Source of the DNA: Pelagibius sp050043265
GTDB lineage: Bacteria; Pseudomonadota; Alphaproteobacteria; Kiloniellales; Kiloniellaceae
NCBI GenBank assembly: GCA_050043265.1
Contig: JBHJIR010000025.1
Span: 24,494 to 88,493, forward strand
Length of the DNA stretch: 64,000 nucleotides
Reading direction: 5' to 3'
Under the pieces are notes generated by a model that worked only from the letters and a program-made list of their open reading frames with translations, was not told where the DNA came from and ran no database searches. Each line of letters starts with the position of its first letter. Positions within the stretch are counted from its first letter, which is position 1. This document shows, piece by piece, positions 1 to 11,503 of this stretch. A program made the position numbers and the translations under genes.

Positions 1-328
1 GCAGCATCTCCAGCAGGCGCAGTTCCTCCTGGCTGGCGGCGCCGTCGGCGGCGGCCACGTCCAGGGCCACGGCGTAGGCGGTTTCCTTCAGCTTTGCCGG
101 CAAGCCCTCGACGATCTTGCTCAGCACCGCCTCCAGGCCGTCGTCTCCGGACAGCAGCTCGGCACAGGCCTGGGCGTCTTTCGTCAGGTTCTGGGTGTCA
201 TAGTCGGCGAACACCGGCAGGTGCGAGACGATCTCGCCGATGGTCTTCAACTCGGAATCGGTCATTTCGCTGTCGGCGGCGGAAACCAGGACCATGGTGT
301 AGACGAGGGCCGTGTGATGCTGGGACAT
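1..328 (-). CDS. TerB-like (tellurite resistance family) protein, 3' end cut off by the window
   Basis: About 109 codons are visible; the protein begins MSQHHTALVYTMVLVSAADS and runs off the left edge. It is all-helical with two copies of an acidic pattern, AADSEMTDSE near residue 19 and AADGAASQEE near residue 94. This fits the duplicated metal-binding helical repeats of the TerB/DjlA-like fold. TerB-like proteins are cytoplasmic and linked to tellurite or membrane stress, but the exact role of single-domain members is unknown. The start is the only ATG at the head of the frame. Family assignment rests on the repeat pattern alone. Confidence 0.6.
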   Translation of the reverse strand, partial: MSQHHTALVYTMVLVSAADSEMTDSELKTIGEIVSHLPVFADYDTQNLTKDAQACAELLSGDDGLEAVLSKIVEGLPAKLKETAYAVALDVAAADGAASQEELRLLEML

Positions 329-532
329 TGCGTCTCGCTTGTTGTCTTGCGGTGCAGAGGCTGCTTGAAGCCCGAAGGCGGCAGAGACTAGGCAGGCCGG
401 CCCCTGCAGGTCAAGGCTGGGGTATGGGGCTGCGGTACGGCGCCGCACCGCTTGCCCGTCGGGCCGTGCACCCGGCAGGGGTTGCGGTCTTTGCGCTCGA
501 CAGCGGGGCACCGGGCGGGCTATTTCCGCCCT
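329..532. other. Intergenic region between divergent genes, nothing recognised
   Basis: About 200 bases separate the minus-strand TerB-like gene from the plus-strand AEC transporter, so promoters for both should lie here. I see no convincing hexamers, hairpin or RNA gene. The reading frame of the transporter stays open upstream to 452, but that extension does not look like protein of this family. Confidence 0.4.
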
Positions 533-1471
533 ATGGGCCCCATCCTGAACGTCGTCTTCCCGATCTTTGCCATCATGGTCGCCGGCTACGCCGCCGGCCG
601 CTTTCGCATTCTCGGCGCGGCGAGCAGTGAGGCGCTGAACCGCTTCGTCTATTTCATCGCCCTGCCGGCGCTGTTCTTCGTCTCCATGGCGCGGGTCTCC
701 TTGGGCGAGGTCTTCAACCTGCCCTTCCTCGGCGCCTACGGCGGCGGCGCGGCGGCGACCTTCCTCATTGCCGTGGCGGTTGCCAAGGTCGCCTTCCCCA
801 ACCGCCTCGGCGCGCTGGGCCTCGCCGGCCTCTCGGCGATCTTCTCCAATACCGGCTACATGGGCATCCCACTCCTCATGCTGGCCTTCGGCGAGGCCGG
901 CATGCTGCCGGCGATCATCTCCACCATCCTGAACGGTGCCGTCATTATGGCCTTTGGCATCGTGCTGTTGGAGATGGATGTGCATCAGGGCAAGAGCCCG
1001 GTGGTGGTGCTGAAGAACGTCGGGCGCGGCGTGGTGCGCTCGCCGTTGGTGCTCTCCGCCGCTGCCGGCCTGACCGTTTCCGGCCTCGGCATCCCGCTGC
1101 CCCAGGCGGTCGGCACCTTCTGCGACATCCTCGGCGCGTCGGCGGGCCCCTGCGCGCTCTTTGCCATCGGCCTCTTCATGGTCGGCAAGTCGCCCACCGC
1201 CGGTATGACGGAAGTCTCCTGGCTGGTTTTCCTGAAGCTGCTGATCCAGCCGCTGATCACCTGGTGGCTGGCCTTCCATGTCTTCACCATGGATCCGATC
1301 TGGGCCGCCGGCGCGCTGGTGCAGTCGGCGCTGCCGACCGGTGCCCTGGTTTTCGTGCTGGCGCAGCAGTACGACATCTACGTTCAGCGCTCGACCGCGG
1401 TGATCATGCTTTCCACCGTGCTGTCGCTGTTCACGCTCTCCGCGCTCTTCGTCTGGCTCGGCATCGGCTGA
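533..1471 (+). CDS. AEC family transporter (auxin efflux carrier-like permease)
   Basis: A 312-residue, very hydrophobic protein with about ten predicted membrane helices in two halves, the normal length for bacterial AEC permeases. It opens MGPILNVVFPIFAIMVAGY, the usual first helix of the family. The central FSNTGYMGIPLLMLAFGE (near residues 103-120) is the conserved family signature, and the C-terminal half carries the matching SALPTGALVFVLAQQY. Members export or import organic acids such as malate or malonate; the substrate here cannot be read. The frame is open further upstream, but the ATG at 533 begins the conserved sequence. It stands alone in its transcription unit. Confidence 0.88.
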   Translation: MGPILNVVFPIFAIMVAGYAAGRFRILGAASSEALNRFVYFIALPALFFVSMARVSLGEVFNLPFLGAYGGGAAATFLIAVAVAKVAFPNRLGALGLAGLSAIFSNTGYMGIPLLMLAFGEAGMLPAIISTILNGAVIMAFGIVLLEMDVHQGKSPVVVLKNVGRGVVRSPLVLSAAAGLTVSGLGIPLPQAVGTFCDILGASAGPCALFAIGLFMVGKSPTAGMTEVSWLVFLKLLIQPLITWWLAFHVFTMDPIWAAGALVQSALPTGALVFVLAQQYDIYVQRSTAVIMLSTVLSLFTLSALFVWLGIG

Positions 1472-1550
1472 GACCGAAAAAGGAGGACGGCGGACGGTCC
1501 CCGACGTATCCAGGGAACCGCCCGCCGCACTGCCAGGTCCTGCGTCGGTC

Positions 1551-2105
1551 TTAGACCTCGTCGCCGGAAGCGGGGGCGCGCTTGCGGCCGGTAACCATGG
1601 CCCGCACCAGGTTTTCATGGTGCTTGAGAGAGGCCAGGGCCACGCCTGCGAGGTGAAGGCCGACGAGAACCAGCAGCAGGTTGGCAAGGACTTCGTGGGC
1701 TTCTTCGACCCATTCCTCGCCCCAGAACATATCCAGGGTGTACATCCAGCCGGTCAGGCAGAGCGCCGCCAGGCTGACGATCAGCAGCAGGATCATCGCG
1801 CCGCCGGCCGGGTTGTGGCCGAGGTAGCGGGTCTCCCGCCCGCTCAGCAGGTCCTTGAGGTAGGCGGCGACGGCACCGGGGGAACGCACGAACTGGCTGA
1901 AGCGCGCGTAGCGGGACCCGGTGAGGCCCCAGACCACGCGGAAGCCGATCAGCCCTGCCGCGGCATAGCCTGCCCAGATGTGCAGGGCGTCCCATTCGTC
2001 GCCGCTGATCCAGGCCACCGCGAAGCTGACGACCAGCGACCAGTGGAAGATGCGGACCAGCGGGTCCCAGACCCGGACCGTTGTGACGTCGCCCGGCGCC
2101 GCCAT
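1551..2105 (-). CDS. Cytochrome b561-family membrane protein
   Basis: A 184-residue protein with four membrane helices of the bacterial cytochrome b / Ni-Fe hydrogenase b-subunit type. Candidate haem ligands are His in RIFHWSLV (near residue 20), His in HIWAGY (near 42), and two in EEAHEVLANLL and LVGLHLAGV (near 136-150). The C-terminal HENLVRAMVTGRKR is typical of the family. Such proteins pass electrons across the inner membrane to small c-type cytochromes or peroxide-reducing partners. It lies 4 bases downstream of a periplasmic PepSY protein gene on the same strand, so the two are probably co-transcribed. Confidence 0.88.
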   Translation of the reverse strand: MAAPGDVTTVRVWDPLVRIFHWSLVVSFAVAWISGDEWDALHIWAGYAAAGLIGFRVVWGLTGSRYARFSQFVRSPGAVAAYLKDLLSGRETRYLGHNPAGGAMILLLIVSLAALCLTGWMYTLDMFWGEEWVEEAHEVLANLLLVLVGLHLAGVALASLKHHENLVRAMVTGRKRAPASGDEV

Positions 2106-2109
2106 GACC

Positions 2110-2403
2110 TCAGCTCTCCGACTTGGACTTTACGACCGCGAAGCTCTTCGGGTCGTAGTAGGCTTCCATGCGCTTGCCGGCGGCATCGGTGCCATAGACT
2201 TCGTAGCAGCCGTCGTCGACCTTGATCTTCTTGATCTTCCAGCCGTCGCCTTCCAGCTTCTGCTGCAGGGCTTCCTTCGGCTGCCATTCGGCTTGCGGGA
2301 CGGAGCAGATGTCGCTGGCAAAGGCGGCACCGGCGCCCAGGGAGAGGGCGAAGGCGCCGGAAACAACGCCGGAAACGACAGCGGAAACAACGGACGTTTT
2401 CAT
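2110..2403 (-). CDS. Periplasmic PepSY-domain protein
   Basis: A 97-residue protein. Residues 1-30 form a signal peptide ending ...GAGAAFASD. The rest is one PepSY domain: ALQQKLEGDGWKIKKIKVDD, then CYEVYGTDAAGKRMEAYYDP. Small PepSY proteins are thought to bind or inhibit proteases or sense periplasmic conditions, and they often sit beside cytochrome b561 genes and two-component systems, exactly as here. The gene is divergent from the response regulator at 2636, which suggests it and the cytochrome are targets of that regulator; this is inference. Confidence 0.85.
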   Translation of the reverse strand: MKTSVVSAVVSGVVSGAFALSLGAGAAFASDICSVPQAEWQPKEALQQKLEGDGWKIKKIKVDDGCYEVYGTDAAGKRMEAYYDPKSFAVVKSKSES

Positions 2404-2485
2404 ATGAGACCTCGTAGGATTGTTGTGGCGGGTTGTTGTGGATCAGGGGCCCCGCTACAGAAGGGGCTTCGGACGGGGACCTTTT

Positions 2486-2541
2486 TGACCCAGGGCACTG
2501 ACCGTAAACTGACGGCAGGTGAATTATCCTGTCAGCCTGAC
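2486..2541. promoter_or_regulatory. Candidate response-regulator binding region with repeated CTGAC boxes
   Basis: The divergent gap contains CTGAC at 2498-2502, 2509-2513 and 2537-2541, the first two 11 bases apart. It also contains an inverted repeat, CTGACGGCAGG (2509-2519) against CCTGTCAG (2528-2535). An 11-base direct spacing is what OmpR/PhoB-family dimers normally contact. Location between the regulator gene and the PepSY/cytochrome genes supports autoregulation plus control of the neighbours. No binding evidence exists. Confidence 0.35.
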
Positions 2542-2635
2542 GTAAGCTTGCCGTGGGACTCCTGGTCTTTCGCGGAAAGCCGGCCAGAAAAATGAACCGG
2601 GGAAATCGGCCCAAAAGAGTGGAAACGGACGGCGG

Positions 2636-3295
2636 ATGCGCGTTCTCTTGATCGAAGACGAGCCCTATCTGGGCCAGGCGGTGCAGGAACAGGTGGCCGC
2701 TGACGGCCACGCCGTCGACTGGGTCAAGCGCCTGGACGAGGGCGAGACGGCGCTGCGCGCGGTCGATTACGGTTTGGTGCTGCTCGACCTGCATCTGCCC
2801 GACGGCCGCGGCCTCGACCTGCTGAAGGCCATGCGCCGCGGCGGCGACCCGCGACCGGTCATCATCCTGACCGCCCGCGACCAGATCAGCGACCGTATCG
2901 ACGGCCTCAACGCCGGCGCCGACGACTACCTGGTAAAGCCCTTCGACCTGGAGGAACTGAGCGCGCGGGTGATGGCGGTGTCGCGACGCTATGCCGGCAA
3001 TCCCAATCCGCTCATCAGCTTCGGCGAGATCAAGATCGATCGGGCGGAGCGGCGCGCCTGGCGCGGCGACAAGCCGGTAGATCTGACCAAGCGGGAATGG
3101 GCGATCATGGACCTGCTGACCCAGCGCGCCACCGCGGTCATCTCCAAGGAACAGATCGAGGAGGCGCTCTACGCCTTCGGCTCGGAGATCGAAAGCAACA
3201 CCGTGGAGGTGCACGTCAGCCGCCTGCGCAAGAAGCTGGGCCGCGATGCCATTCAGACCCTGCGCGGCGTCGGCTATCGACTGGGGTCGGCGTGA
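2636..3295 (+). CDS. OmpR/PhoB-family response regulator
   Basis: A 219-residue two-domain regulator. The receiver domain (residues 1-120) has acidic residues in LIEDEPYLG, the phospho-accepting Asp in LVLLDLHLPDGRG (Asp51) and the conserved Lys in DDYLVKPFD (near 101). The C-terminal winged helix (about 125-219) includes LTKREWAIMDLL and the recognition region VEVHVSRLRKKLG. It most resembles the QseB/PmrA/TctD branch. Its last codons overlap the kinase start at 3292 by a GTGA, so the two are translationally coupled. Confidence 0.93.
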   Translation: MRVLLIEDEPYLGQAVQEQVAADGHAVDWVKRLDEGETALRAVDYGLVLLDLHLPDGRGLDLLKAMRRGGDPRPVIILTARDQISDRIDGLNAGADDYLVKPFDLEELSARVMAVSRRYAGNPNPLISFGEIKIDRAERRAWRGDKPVDLTKREWAIMDLLTQRATAVISKEQIEEALYAFGSEIESNTVEVHVSRLRKKLGRDAIQTLRGVGYRLGSA

Positions 3296-4719
3296 CGGCA
3301 CCCCCTGGCAGCGAGAAGGCCAGCGTGAAGGCGAACGGGGCACGGGCGCCCTGGAGCATTGCCCAGCGCCTCAGCTCCGTCCTGACCTTGGCCATTGCGG
3401 CCCTGTGGCTGGTGGCCGTGATCGTCGCCGCGGCGGTGGTGCGGCACGAAACCAACGAGGTCTTCGACAGCGCCCTGCAGGAAACCGCCCAGCGCCTGGT
3501 GCCTCTGGTGGTCGACGGCTTCGGCGAGGAGGACGAAGAAGAGGCGCACGAGCTGGAAGCCCGGGTGATCGAGGAGAACCTCGAATTCGCCGAGCACGAG
3601 GAGTACTTGGTCTATCAGGTGCGCGACGCCGAGGGCCACGTGCTGTTGCGCTCCCATGACGCCCCGGCGACGGCTTTCCCGGCGGCACTGCGGCGTGGTC
3701 TTGACGAAGCCGACGGCTGGCGTTTCTTCACCGAGCACTACGTGCCGTCGGATCTCTACGTCCAGGTCGGGGAGCCGCTGGCGCATCGCCGCGAGGCGGT
3801 CTACGAAACCCTGGCCGGTCTCATTGCACCGCTGGCCCTGCTGATTCCACTGGCCGGCTTCGTCATTTTCCGGACCGTGCGCCGCAGCCTCGCACCGCTG
3901 ATCGCCGTGCGTGCCGAGCTCGATGCACGCGGCGGCGCCAACCTCTCGCCGATCGCCAGCGACGCCATGCCGACGGAACTGGCGCCGATCATCGAAGACG
4001 TGAACCGCCTGCTGGCGCGCCTGGGCAAGGTGCTGGACAGCGAGCGCGCCTTCGCCGCCAACTCCGCCCATGAACTGCGCACGCCGGTCGCTGCCGCTCT
4101 GGCGCAGACCCAGCGACTGGCGAGCGAACTGCAGGGAAACGGGGATCTTCAGGGGCAGCGCACCCGCGGCGATCAGATCGCGTCCGCCCTGCACCGCCTC
4201 GGCGACCTGGTGGAAAAGCTGCTGCAACTCGCCCGTGCCGAGGCAGGCATCGCCCTCAGCCGCGATCCTGTCGATGTCATGCCGGCGCTGCGCTTGGTCG
4301 TCGAGGAACTGGCGCGGCGCGGCGGAATCGGCGACCGACTCGATTTCGACGACGGCGGCTGGCAGACGCTGCCGGCGCGCATCGACATCGATGCCTTTGC
4401 CATCGCCCTGCGCAATCTCATCGACAACGCGCTGCATCATGGCCGCAAAGGCGGTCCGGTCCAGGTCTTCGTCGATGTCGAGGGCGCCATCCACGTGCGC
4501 AACGAAGGCGCTGTGGTGCCGCCAGAACGGCTCGCGCGCCTTACCGAGCGTTTCGAGCGCGCCGGCGCCGCGGCGACGGGCGCCGGCCTCGGCCTTGCCA
4601 TCGTCGAGATGATCCTGGCCCAATCCGGTGGCACCTTGACGTTGCACTCACCGGCGCTGGGGCGCGCCGACGGCTTCGAGGCGGTGCTGCGGCTTGATCT
4701 GGCAGAGCAGGCGGCCTGA
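3292..4719 (+). CDS. Two-component sensor histidine kinase
   Basis: A 475-residue membrane kinase, cognate to the regulator just upstream. The GTG at 3292 overlaps the regulator stop; another GTG lies at 3325. Domains in order are: first helix near residues 29-49; an acidic periplasmic sensor of about 120 residues containing a Glu/Asp cluster (EEDEEEAHELE), which suggests metal or cation sensing; second helix near 174-194; HAMP linker; HisKA with NSAHELRTPVAA (His near 259); and a HATPase domain ending in the G-box GAGLGLAI near 430. The PepSY/cytochrome neighbours suggest envelope or redox sensing. The ligand is unknown. Confidence 0.92.
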   Translation: MTAPPGSEKASVKANGARAPWSIAQRLSSVLTLAIAALWLVAVIVAAAVVRHETNEVFDSALQETAQRLVPLVVDGFGEEDEEEAHELEARVIEENLEFAEHEEYLVYQVRDAEGHVLLRSHDAPATAFPAALRRGLDEADGWRFFTEHYVPSDLYVQVGEPLAHRREAVYETLAGLIAPLALLIPLAGFVIFRTVRRSLAPLIAVRAELDARGGANLSPIASDAMPTELAPIIEDVNRLLARLGKVLDSERAFAANSAHELRTPVAAALAQTQRLASELQGNGDLQGQRTRGDQIASALHRLGDLVEKLLQLARAEAGIALSRDPVDVMPALRLVVEELARRGGIGDRLDFDDGGWQTLPARIDIDAFAIALRNLIDNALHHGRKGGPVQVFVDVEGAIHVRNEGAVVPPERLARLTERFERAGAAATGAGLGLAIVEMILAQSGGTLTLHSPALGRADGFEAVLRLDLAEQAA

Positions 4720-4805
4720 CGGCATTTAGCGCAAATGCCGGCTTCGTTCGAGGCTGTCCCCGATCCGTTTCCCGTTAACGCTTCCTTCGTCGGCGCGACG
4801 TTTCA

Positions 4806-5354
4806 ATGCCCGGAACCGGCGCTGTAACGACGGAAACGGGATCGATGAGCGAAGTGGAGGAAGGGCCTCCCGTCTGCTTTGCCTGCGAGTTCGAGCAGCG
4901 GGGCTTTCCCTGCCGTGACGGGCAGGGCGCCTATCAGGAAAACGCTGTCGCGCTGGCCTTGCGCGACTGCTACCGGCTTGCCGGAGAAGGCGACCACGAA
5001 CCGCTTGCCTGGGCCGTCGAGTGCGTCGACGAACTCATTCTCGAATCACCGCAGATGGCGCTGAACTTCATCCTCCTGGCGCTGCCGATTTTCGAGACTG
5101 ACGAGGATCTGGCAGTGCTGGCGGCAGGGCCTCTGGAGGATCTGCTTGGCTGCCACGGTGCGGCCGTCATCGACCGCGTCGAGGTCGAGGCGGCGGGCAA
5201 CGACCGCTTTCGTCTGCTTCTGTCCGGTGTTCGGGGGCGCAACGACGTCGGTGGGGAGATCTGGCGGCGCCTTCAGCGGACGCTGGGTTCCGGGCCCTGG
5301 CTCGACCGCGATCCGCGTACGCCGCAAGATTCCGATGAGGAGCCGGAAGCCTAG
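4806..5354 (+). CDS. DUF6869-like conserved hypothetical protein
   Basis: A 182-residue soluble acidic protein with no signal or membrane segment. The middle, FETDEDLAVLAAGPLEDLL followed by GCHGAAVIDRVE and FRLLLSGV, matches the recurring pattern of DUF6869 proteins (AGPLEDLL plus HG). That pattern is also seen in immunity-like and accessory proteins, but no function is established. An alternative ATG at 4845 would remove 13 residues; neither start has a strong ribosome-binding site. It converges on the HxlR gene, and the two 3' ends share 4 bases, each stopping at TAG. Confidence 0.7.
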   Translation: MPGTGAVTTETGSMSEVEEGPPVCFACEFEQRGFPCRDGQGAYQENAVALALRDCYRLAGEGDHEPLAWAVECVDELILESPQMALNFILLALPIFETDEDLAVLAAGPLEDLLGCHGAAVIDRVEVEAAGNDRFRLLLSGVRGRNDVGGEIWRRLQRTLGSGPWLDRDPRTPQDSDEEPEA

Positions 5355-6049
5355 ATCGCCTTCGTTGTCCGCTGCGGCTTCACCTTGGTGAGCGGACTGA
5401 GATTCAGCCAGGCCTTCAATGCCCGGCGTGCCCGGGCGGAGCCGATGGCTTCCAGCCGCCCACTGGACAGCGCGCGGTTCAGCGGCAGGTCGCCGCGCAC
5501 GATGTAGATCATGTCCGGCAGGGTGGCGGCGAGGTAAAGGTCGACGTCGAAGCCGGGGTCTTCCAGGCAGAGTTCGCAGGTGCCCTCTCGATTGATGAAC
5601 CACCACAGCCGCTGCTTGTGCGGTTGGTCGGTGAACTCGATGCGCACCAGGCTCTGCGGCTTGCCGAAGGCGGTGGCGTCGGCGGAGCGTTCCAGCGACC
5701 ACACCAGCAGGCCCAGGTCGATCTCCCCGTCCACCAGCTCGCGGCGCGACCAGCGTTGACCCCAGGTGCCCAGTGCGATCACCAGGGGGATGAACTCGCG
5801 GCCCGGCTCGGTCAGGTGATAGGTTTTGCCGCGTCCACCTTCCTGCGGCCGGGCTTCGACGATGCCCTCGGTTTCCAGTTGCTTGAGGCGTTTCGACAGC
5901 AGAGTCGGCGACATCAGCGGGACGCCGCGGTGCAACTCGGAAAAACGCGTCGCCCCGGCCGCCAGATCGCGCACGATCAGCGGCGTCCAGCGTTCGCAGA
6001 ACAGCTCGGAGGCCTTGGCGACGGGACAGAACTGGCCATAGCTCTTCAT
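5351..6049 (-). CDS. HxlR-family winged-helix regulator with C-terminal extension
   Basis: A 232-residue regulator. Residues 1-100 are an HxlR winged helix: CPVAKASELFCERWTPLIVR, RFSELHRGVPLMSPTLLSKR, then the wing GRGKTYHLTEPG. Cys near residue 8 and Cys near 18 sit where redox-sensing HxlR members carry reactive cysteines. Residues 115-225 form the alpha/beta extension seen in longer members (SCP2-like ligand pocket: RLWWFINREG, LCLEDPGFDVDLYLAATL). It is divergent from the methyltransferase at 6187, with an inverted repeat between them, so local control of that gene is likely. Confidence 0.88.
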   Translation of the reverse strand: MKSYGQFCPVAKASELFCERWTPLIVRDLAAGATRFSELHRGVPLMSPTLLSKRLKQLETEGIVEARPQEGGRGKTYHLTEPGREFIPLVIALGTWGQRWSRRELVDGEIDLGLLVWSLERSADATAFGKPQSLVRIEFTDQPHKQRLWWFINREGTCELCLEDPGFDVDLYLAATLPDMIYIVRGDLPLNRALSSGRLEAIGSARARRALKAWLNLSPLTKVKPQRTTKAI

Positions 6050-6101
6050 GGCATCCTCCTCATCGGCATATCGCAGGCTACCACGCTGCGTCGGGGCCGT
6101 T

Positions 6102-6125
6102 GAACTACACTTTGTGGACTAGTTC
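6102..6125. promoter_or_regulatory. Candidate HxlR operator in the divergent gap
   Basis: A 24-base interrupted palindrome with arms GAACTA (6102-6107) and TAGTTC (6120-6125) around a 12-base spacer. It lies 53 bases upstream of the HxlR gene start and 62 upstream of the methyltransferase start. HxlR dimers commonly recognise ACTA/TAGT-type half-sites in such gaps. Symmetry is seen; binding is inferred. Confidence 0.5.
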
Positions 6126-6186
6126 TGCCGGGCGGCGTTCGGCCAGGCTTCCTCCCGTTCCAACGATCCGGTCATGGGAGGTAGCG

Positions 6187-6993
6187 ATGAACACCCTGAA
6201 GAAGGACCCAATGGAGAGCGGCCAACTCACCATTACCGCCGCCCAGGTCTACGAGGAATTCTTTGTGCCGGCGCTGTTCGGCGAATGGGCCCCGCGGGTT
6301 TGCGACGCGGCCGGCCTTGGTCCGGGGCAGCGGCTGCTCGACGTCGCCTGCGGTACCGGCGTGGTGGCGCGTGAGGCTCTGCGGCGCGGCGCCCAGGTCG
6401 CCGGGCTCGACCGCAACGACGGGATGCTGGCGGTGGCGCGGCGCCTGGCGCCCGCCGTGGACTGGCGCGACGGCCTGGCGGAGCGGATTCCCTTCGAGGC
6501 CGATCGTTTCGATGCCGTCACCTGCCAGTTCGGCCTGATGTTCTTCGAGGATCGGACGGCGGCGCTGCGCGAGATGGCACGCGTCGTGAAACCCGGCGGC
6601 CGTCTGGTGGTGGCGACGTGGGATTTACTGGAGCGGACGCCCGGCTACAGGGCCATGGTCGGCCTGCTGCAGCGCCTCTTCGGCACCGAGATCGCCGGGG
6701 CCTTGCGCGCGCCCTTCGTGCTCGGCGAACCCGACGATCTGTGTGGTCTGTTCGACAGCGCCGGTCTCGCCAATCCGAAGGTCGAGACCGTCGTGGGCAC
6801 CGCACGCTTTCCCTCCATCGCCGAGTGGGTCCGCACCGATGTGAAGGGCTGGACCCTGGCCGATGCCATCGACGATGAACAGTACGCGGAGTTGCAGGCC
6901 GCTGCGCAGGAGGAGCTGCAGCGCTTCCGGCAGCCGGACGGAACCGTCGTCTTCGACTCGCCCGCCCATATCGTGTCGGCGGTGAAGGGGTAA
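6187..6993 (+). CDS. Class I SAM-dependent methyltransferase (UbiE/Methyltransf_11 type)
   Basis: A 268-residue cytosolic methyltransferase. SAM-binding motif I is LLDVACGTGVVAREA (near residues 49-63), followed by AGLDRNDGMLAVARR (acidic loop), VTCQFGLMFFEDRTAALRE and the post-motif VKPGGRLVVATWD. The substrate cannot be read. The frame is open from 6100, but GGGAGG at 6176-6181 places the start at 6187. The divergent HxlR regulator is its probable controller. Confidence 0.88.
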   Translation: MNTLKKDPMESGQLTITAAQVYEEFFVPALFGEWAPRVCDAAGLGPGQRLLDVACGTGVVAREALRRGAQVAGLDRNDGMLAVARRLAPAVDWRDGLAERIPFEADRFDAVTCQFGLMFFEDRTAALREMARVVKPGGRLVVATWDLLERTPGYRAMVGLLQRLFGTEIAGALRAPFVLGEPDDLCGLFDSAGLANPKVETVVGTARFPSIAEWVRTDVKGWTLADAIDDEQYAELQAAAQEELQRFRQPDGTVVFDSPAHIVSAVKG

Positions 6994-7015
6994 GCCCGCA
7001 TCTCCATATACTCCC

Positions 7016-7102
7016 TTGTCACCCTCGGACTTGTTCCGAGGGTCCAGGAGCAACCGTAGCGCCGCCCGCCCTGGATGCTCGGGACAAGCCCGAGCATGAC
7101 AA
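7016..7102. repeat. Intergenic palindromic repeat, family A copy 1
   Basis: Two small hairpins face each other: CCCTCGGACTTGTTCCGAGGG followed by TCCAGG, then CCTGGA followed by GCTCGGGACAAGCCCGAGC, bounded by TTGTCA and TGACAA. The whole is therefore an outer inverted repeat containing two inner ones. Related copies lie at 14398, 17881 and 30751. It resembles the mobile palindromic repeats scattered between genes in many alphaproteobacteria. It lies between the methyltransferase and LysE genes and could act as a terminator. Confidence 0.75.
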
Positions 7103-7190
7103 TAGAGGACTACGACAGAGGCACTACGACCGCGCCGGCGCAGGTGAAGGGGTAGTTGCCCTAATCTGCTGCGCCTGCTACCGAGCATCC

Positions 7191-7777
7191 ATGCTTGAAT
7201 TTGCCGCAGCGGTTTTCTTCCTGATCATCACGCCCGGCCCCGGCGTTCTCTCGACCGCCGGGGTCGGCTCCGGTTACGGCTACCGCGCGGGGCTCGCCTA
7301 CGTCGCCGGCCTGTGGATCGGCAATGCCCTGGTCGGGGCGGCGGTGGTCTCCGGCATTGCCGCCGTGGCCTTGGCACAGCCCGGCCTGCGCGAGGTGCTG
7401 CTGTGGGGATCGGCGGCCTATCTGCTGTGGCTGGCGGCGAAGATCGCCTTCGCCGGGGCGCGCATCGCCTTCATCCATTCCGAACGGGCGCCGGGCTTCT
7501 GGAACGGCCTCGCCCTGCAGCCGATCAATCCCAAGGCCTACGCAGTGAACACGGCGCTGTTTTCCGGTTTCGCCTTCATGCCGGATGCGCTGGCCGCCGA
7601 AACGGCGATCAAGTTCGCCATCCTGAACGCCATTTGGATCCCGATCCATCTGCTGTGGCTTTGGGCCGGCGTCACCCTGCGCCGCCTCGACCTCGATCCC
7701 AAGGTTCAGCGCGCCATCAACATCGCCATGGCGCTCTCCATGCTGGCCGTGGTCGCCATCGCGGTCGCCGCGCAGAT

Positions 7778-7781
<4 letters not shown>
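7191..7781 (+). CDS. LysE/RhtB-family amino-acid exporter
   Basis: A 196-residue inner-membrane protein with about six helices, the standard LysE-family size. It opens MLEFAAAVFFLIITPGPGVL, carrying the diagnostic TPGPG motif near residues 14-18. The second half has NGLALQPINPKAYAVNTALF, the family's NPKA motif. Members export amino acids or homoserine-type compounds; the substrate is unknown. The 3' end overlaps that of the convergent helicase gene by 4 bases. Confidence 0.9.
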
Positions 7782-10633
<2,852 letters not shown>

Positions 10634-10833
10634 GTCTGGACTATATCGGGAACAACAGGGCCACGCATTCCGATAAGGCGGCAGCCGGGCATTTGTCCTG
10701 GGGTCTGCCTGGGGGCTTCCCGGGCGTTTCGGCGCCTGCCGCAGGGCTGCCCGCCCGGGGCGGAATCGGGTTATGCTGGCCGGACGAAGGGCCACCCCCT
10801 GGTGATGTCGGGGGTGTTTCAGTAGGGAGCAGG

Positions 10834-11430
10834 ATGGGTTTTGCCGCTGCGGTGGGAAGCGACGACGTGAAGACGGGTTCCGGCGGCGGCGATGCCGACC
10901 TGGACGCTTTGTTCCAGGGCGACAAGGCGGCGTGGGACCGCTTCGTGCTGCACCATGCCGGGGTGATCTTCGCCGCGGTGCGCCGCCGGCTGGTGCCGGC
11001 CGGGCGCACCTCGGATGCGGAGGACGTGGTGCAGGACGTCTTCGTCCGGTTGTGCCAGCACGATTTCCGCCTGCTGCGCAACTACGACGCCGCGCGGGCC
11101 AAGATGCCCACCTGGCTGACCGTGGTGGCCAACTCGGCGGCGGTCGATCACCTGCGGCGCCTGCGCCGGCGCACCGAAGACATCGAGACGCAGCCGGAAT
11201 CCGTACTGGCCGTCGACCCCGTAATCCATGAGACGGTGAAGATCCCCGACGGCCTGCTGTCGCCGCGTCAGGCCCTGGTGCTGGAGTTGCTGTACCAGCG
11301 GGACATGACGCCGGGCGAGGCGGCCGAGGTCGTCGGCATCGACCCGCAGACGGTGCGCTCCATGCACCACAAGGCGCTGGTGAAGCTGCGGGCGCACTTC
11401 CAGGCGGAACTGGGAGAGGACGGCCCGTGA
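10834..11430 (+). CDS. ECF-type RNA polymerase sigma factor
   Basis: A 198-residue sigma-70 family protein with only regions 2 and 4. Region 2 contains SDAEDVVQDVFVRL and MPTWLTVVANSAAVDHLRR. Region 4 contains LSPRQALVLELLYQRDM and a helix-turn-helix around AAEVVGIDPQTVRSMHHKAL. The start at 10834 follows a good Shine-Dalgarno stretch (AGTAGGGAGCAGG). It is followed by an anti-sigma-like gene and a Spy/CpxP-like periplasmic gene, the usual layout of an envelope-stress sigma circuit that controls its own operon. Confidence 0.92.
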   Translation: MGFAAAVGSDDVKTGSGGGDADLDALFQGDKAAWDRFVLHHAGVIFAAVRRRLVPAGRTSDAEDVVQDVFVRLCQHDFRLLRNYDAARAKMPTWLTVVANSAAVDHLRRLRRRTEDIETQPESVLAVDPVIHETVKIPDGLLSPRQALVLELLYQRDMTPGEAAEVVGIDPQTVRSMHHKALVKLRAHFQAELGEDGP

Positions 11431-11503
11431 GCCAACGAGGTCCATGGGGATATTTGAGGGGCAGGCGGCGTAAGCTTATTCGAGGGGCAAGAGGTTTAGA
11501 GGC

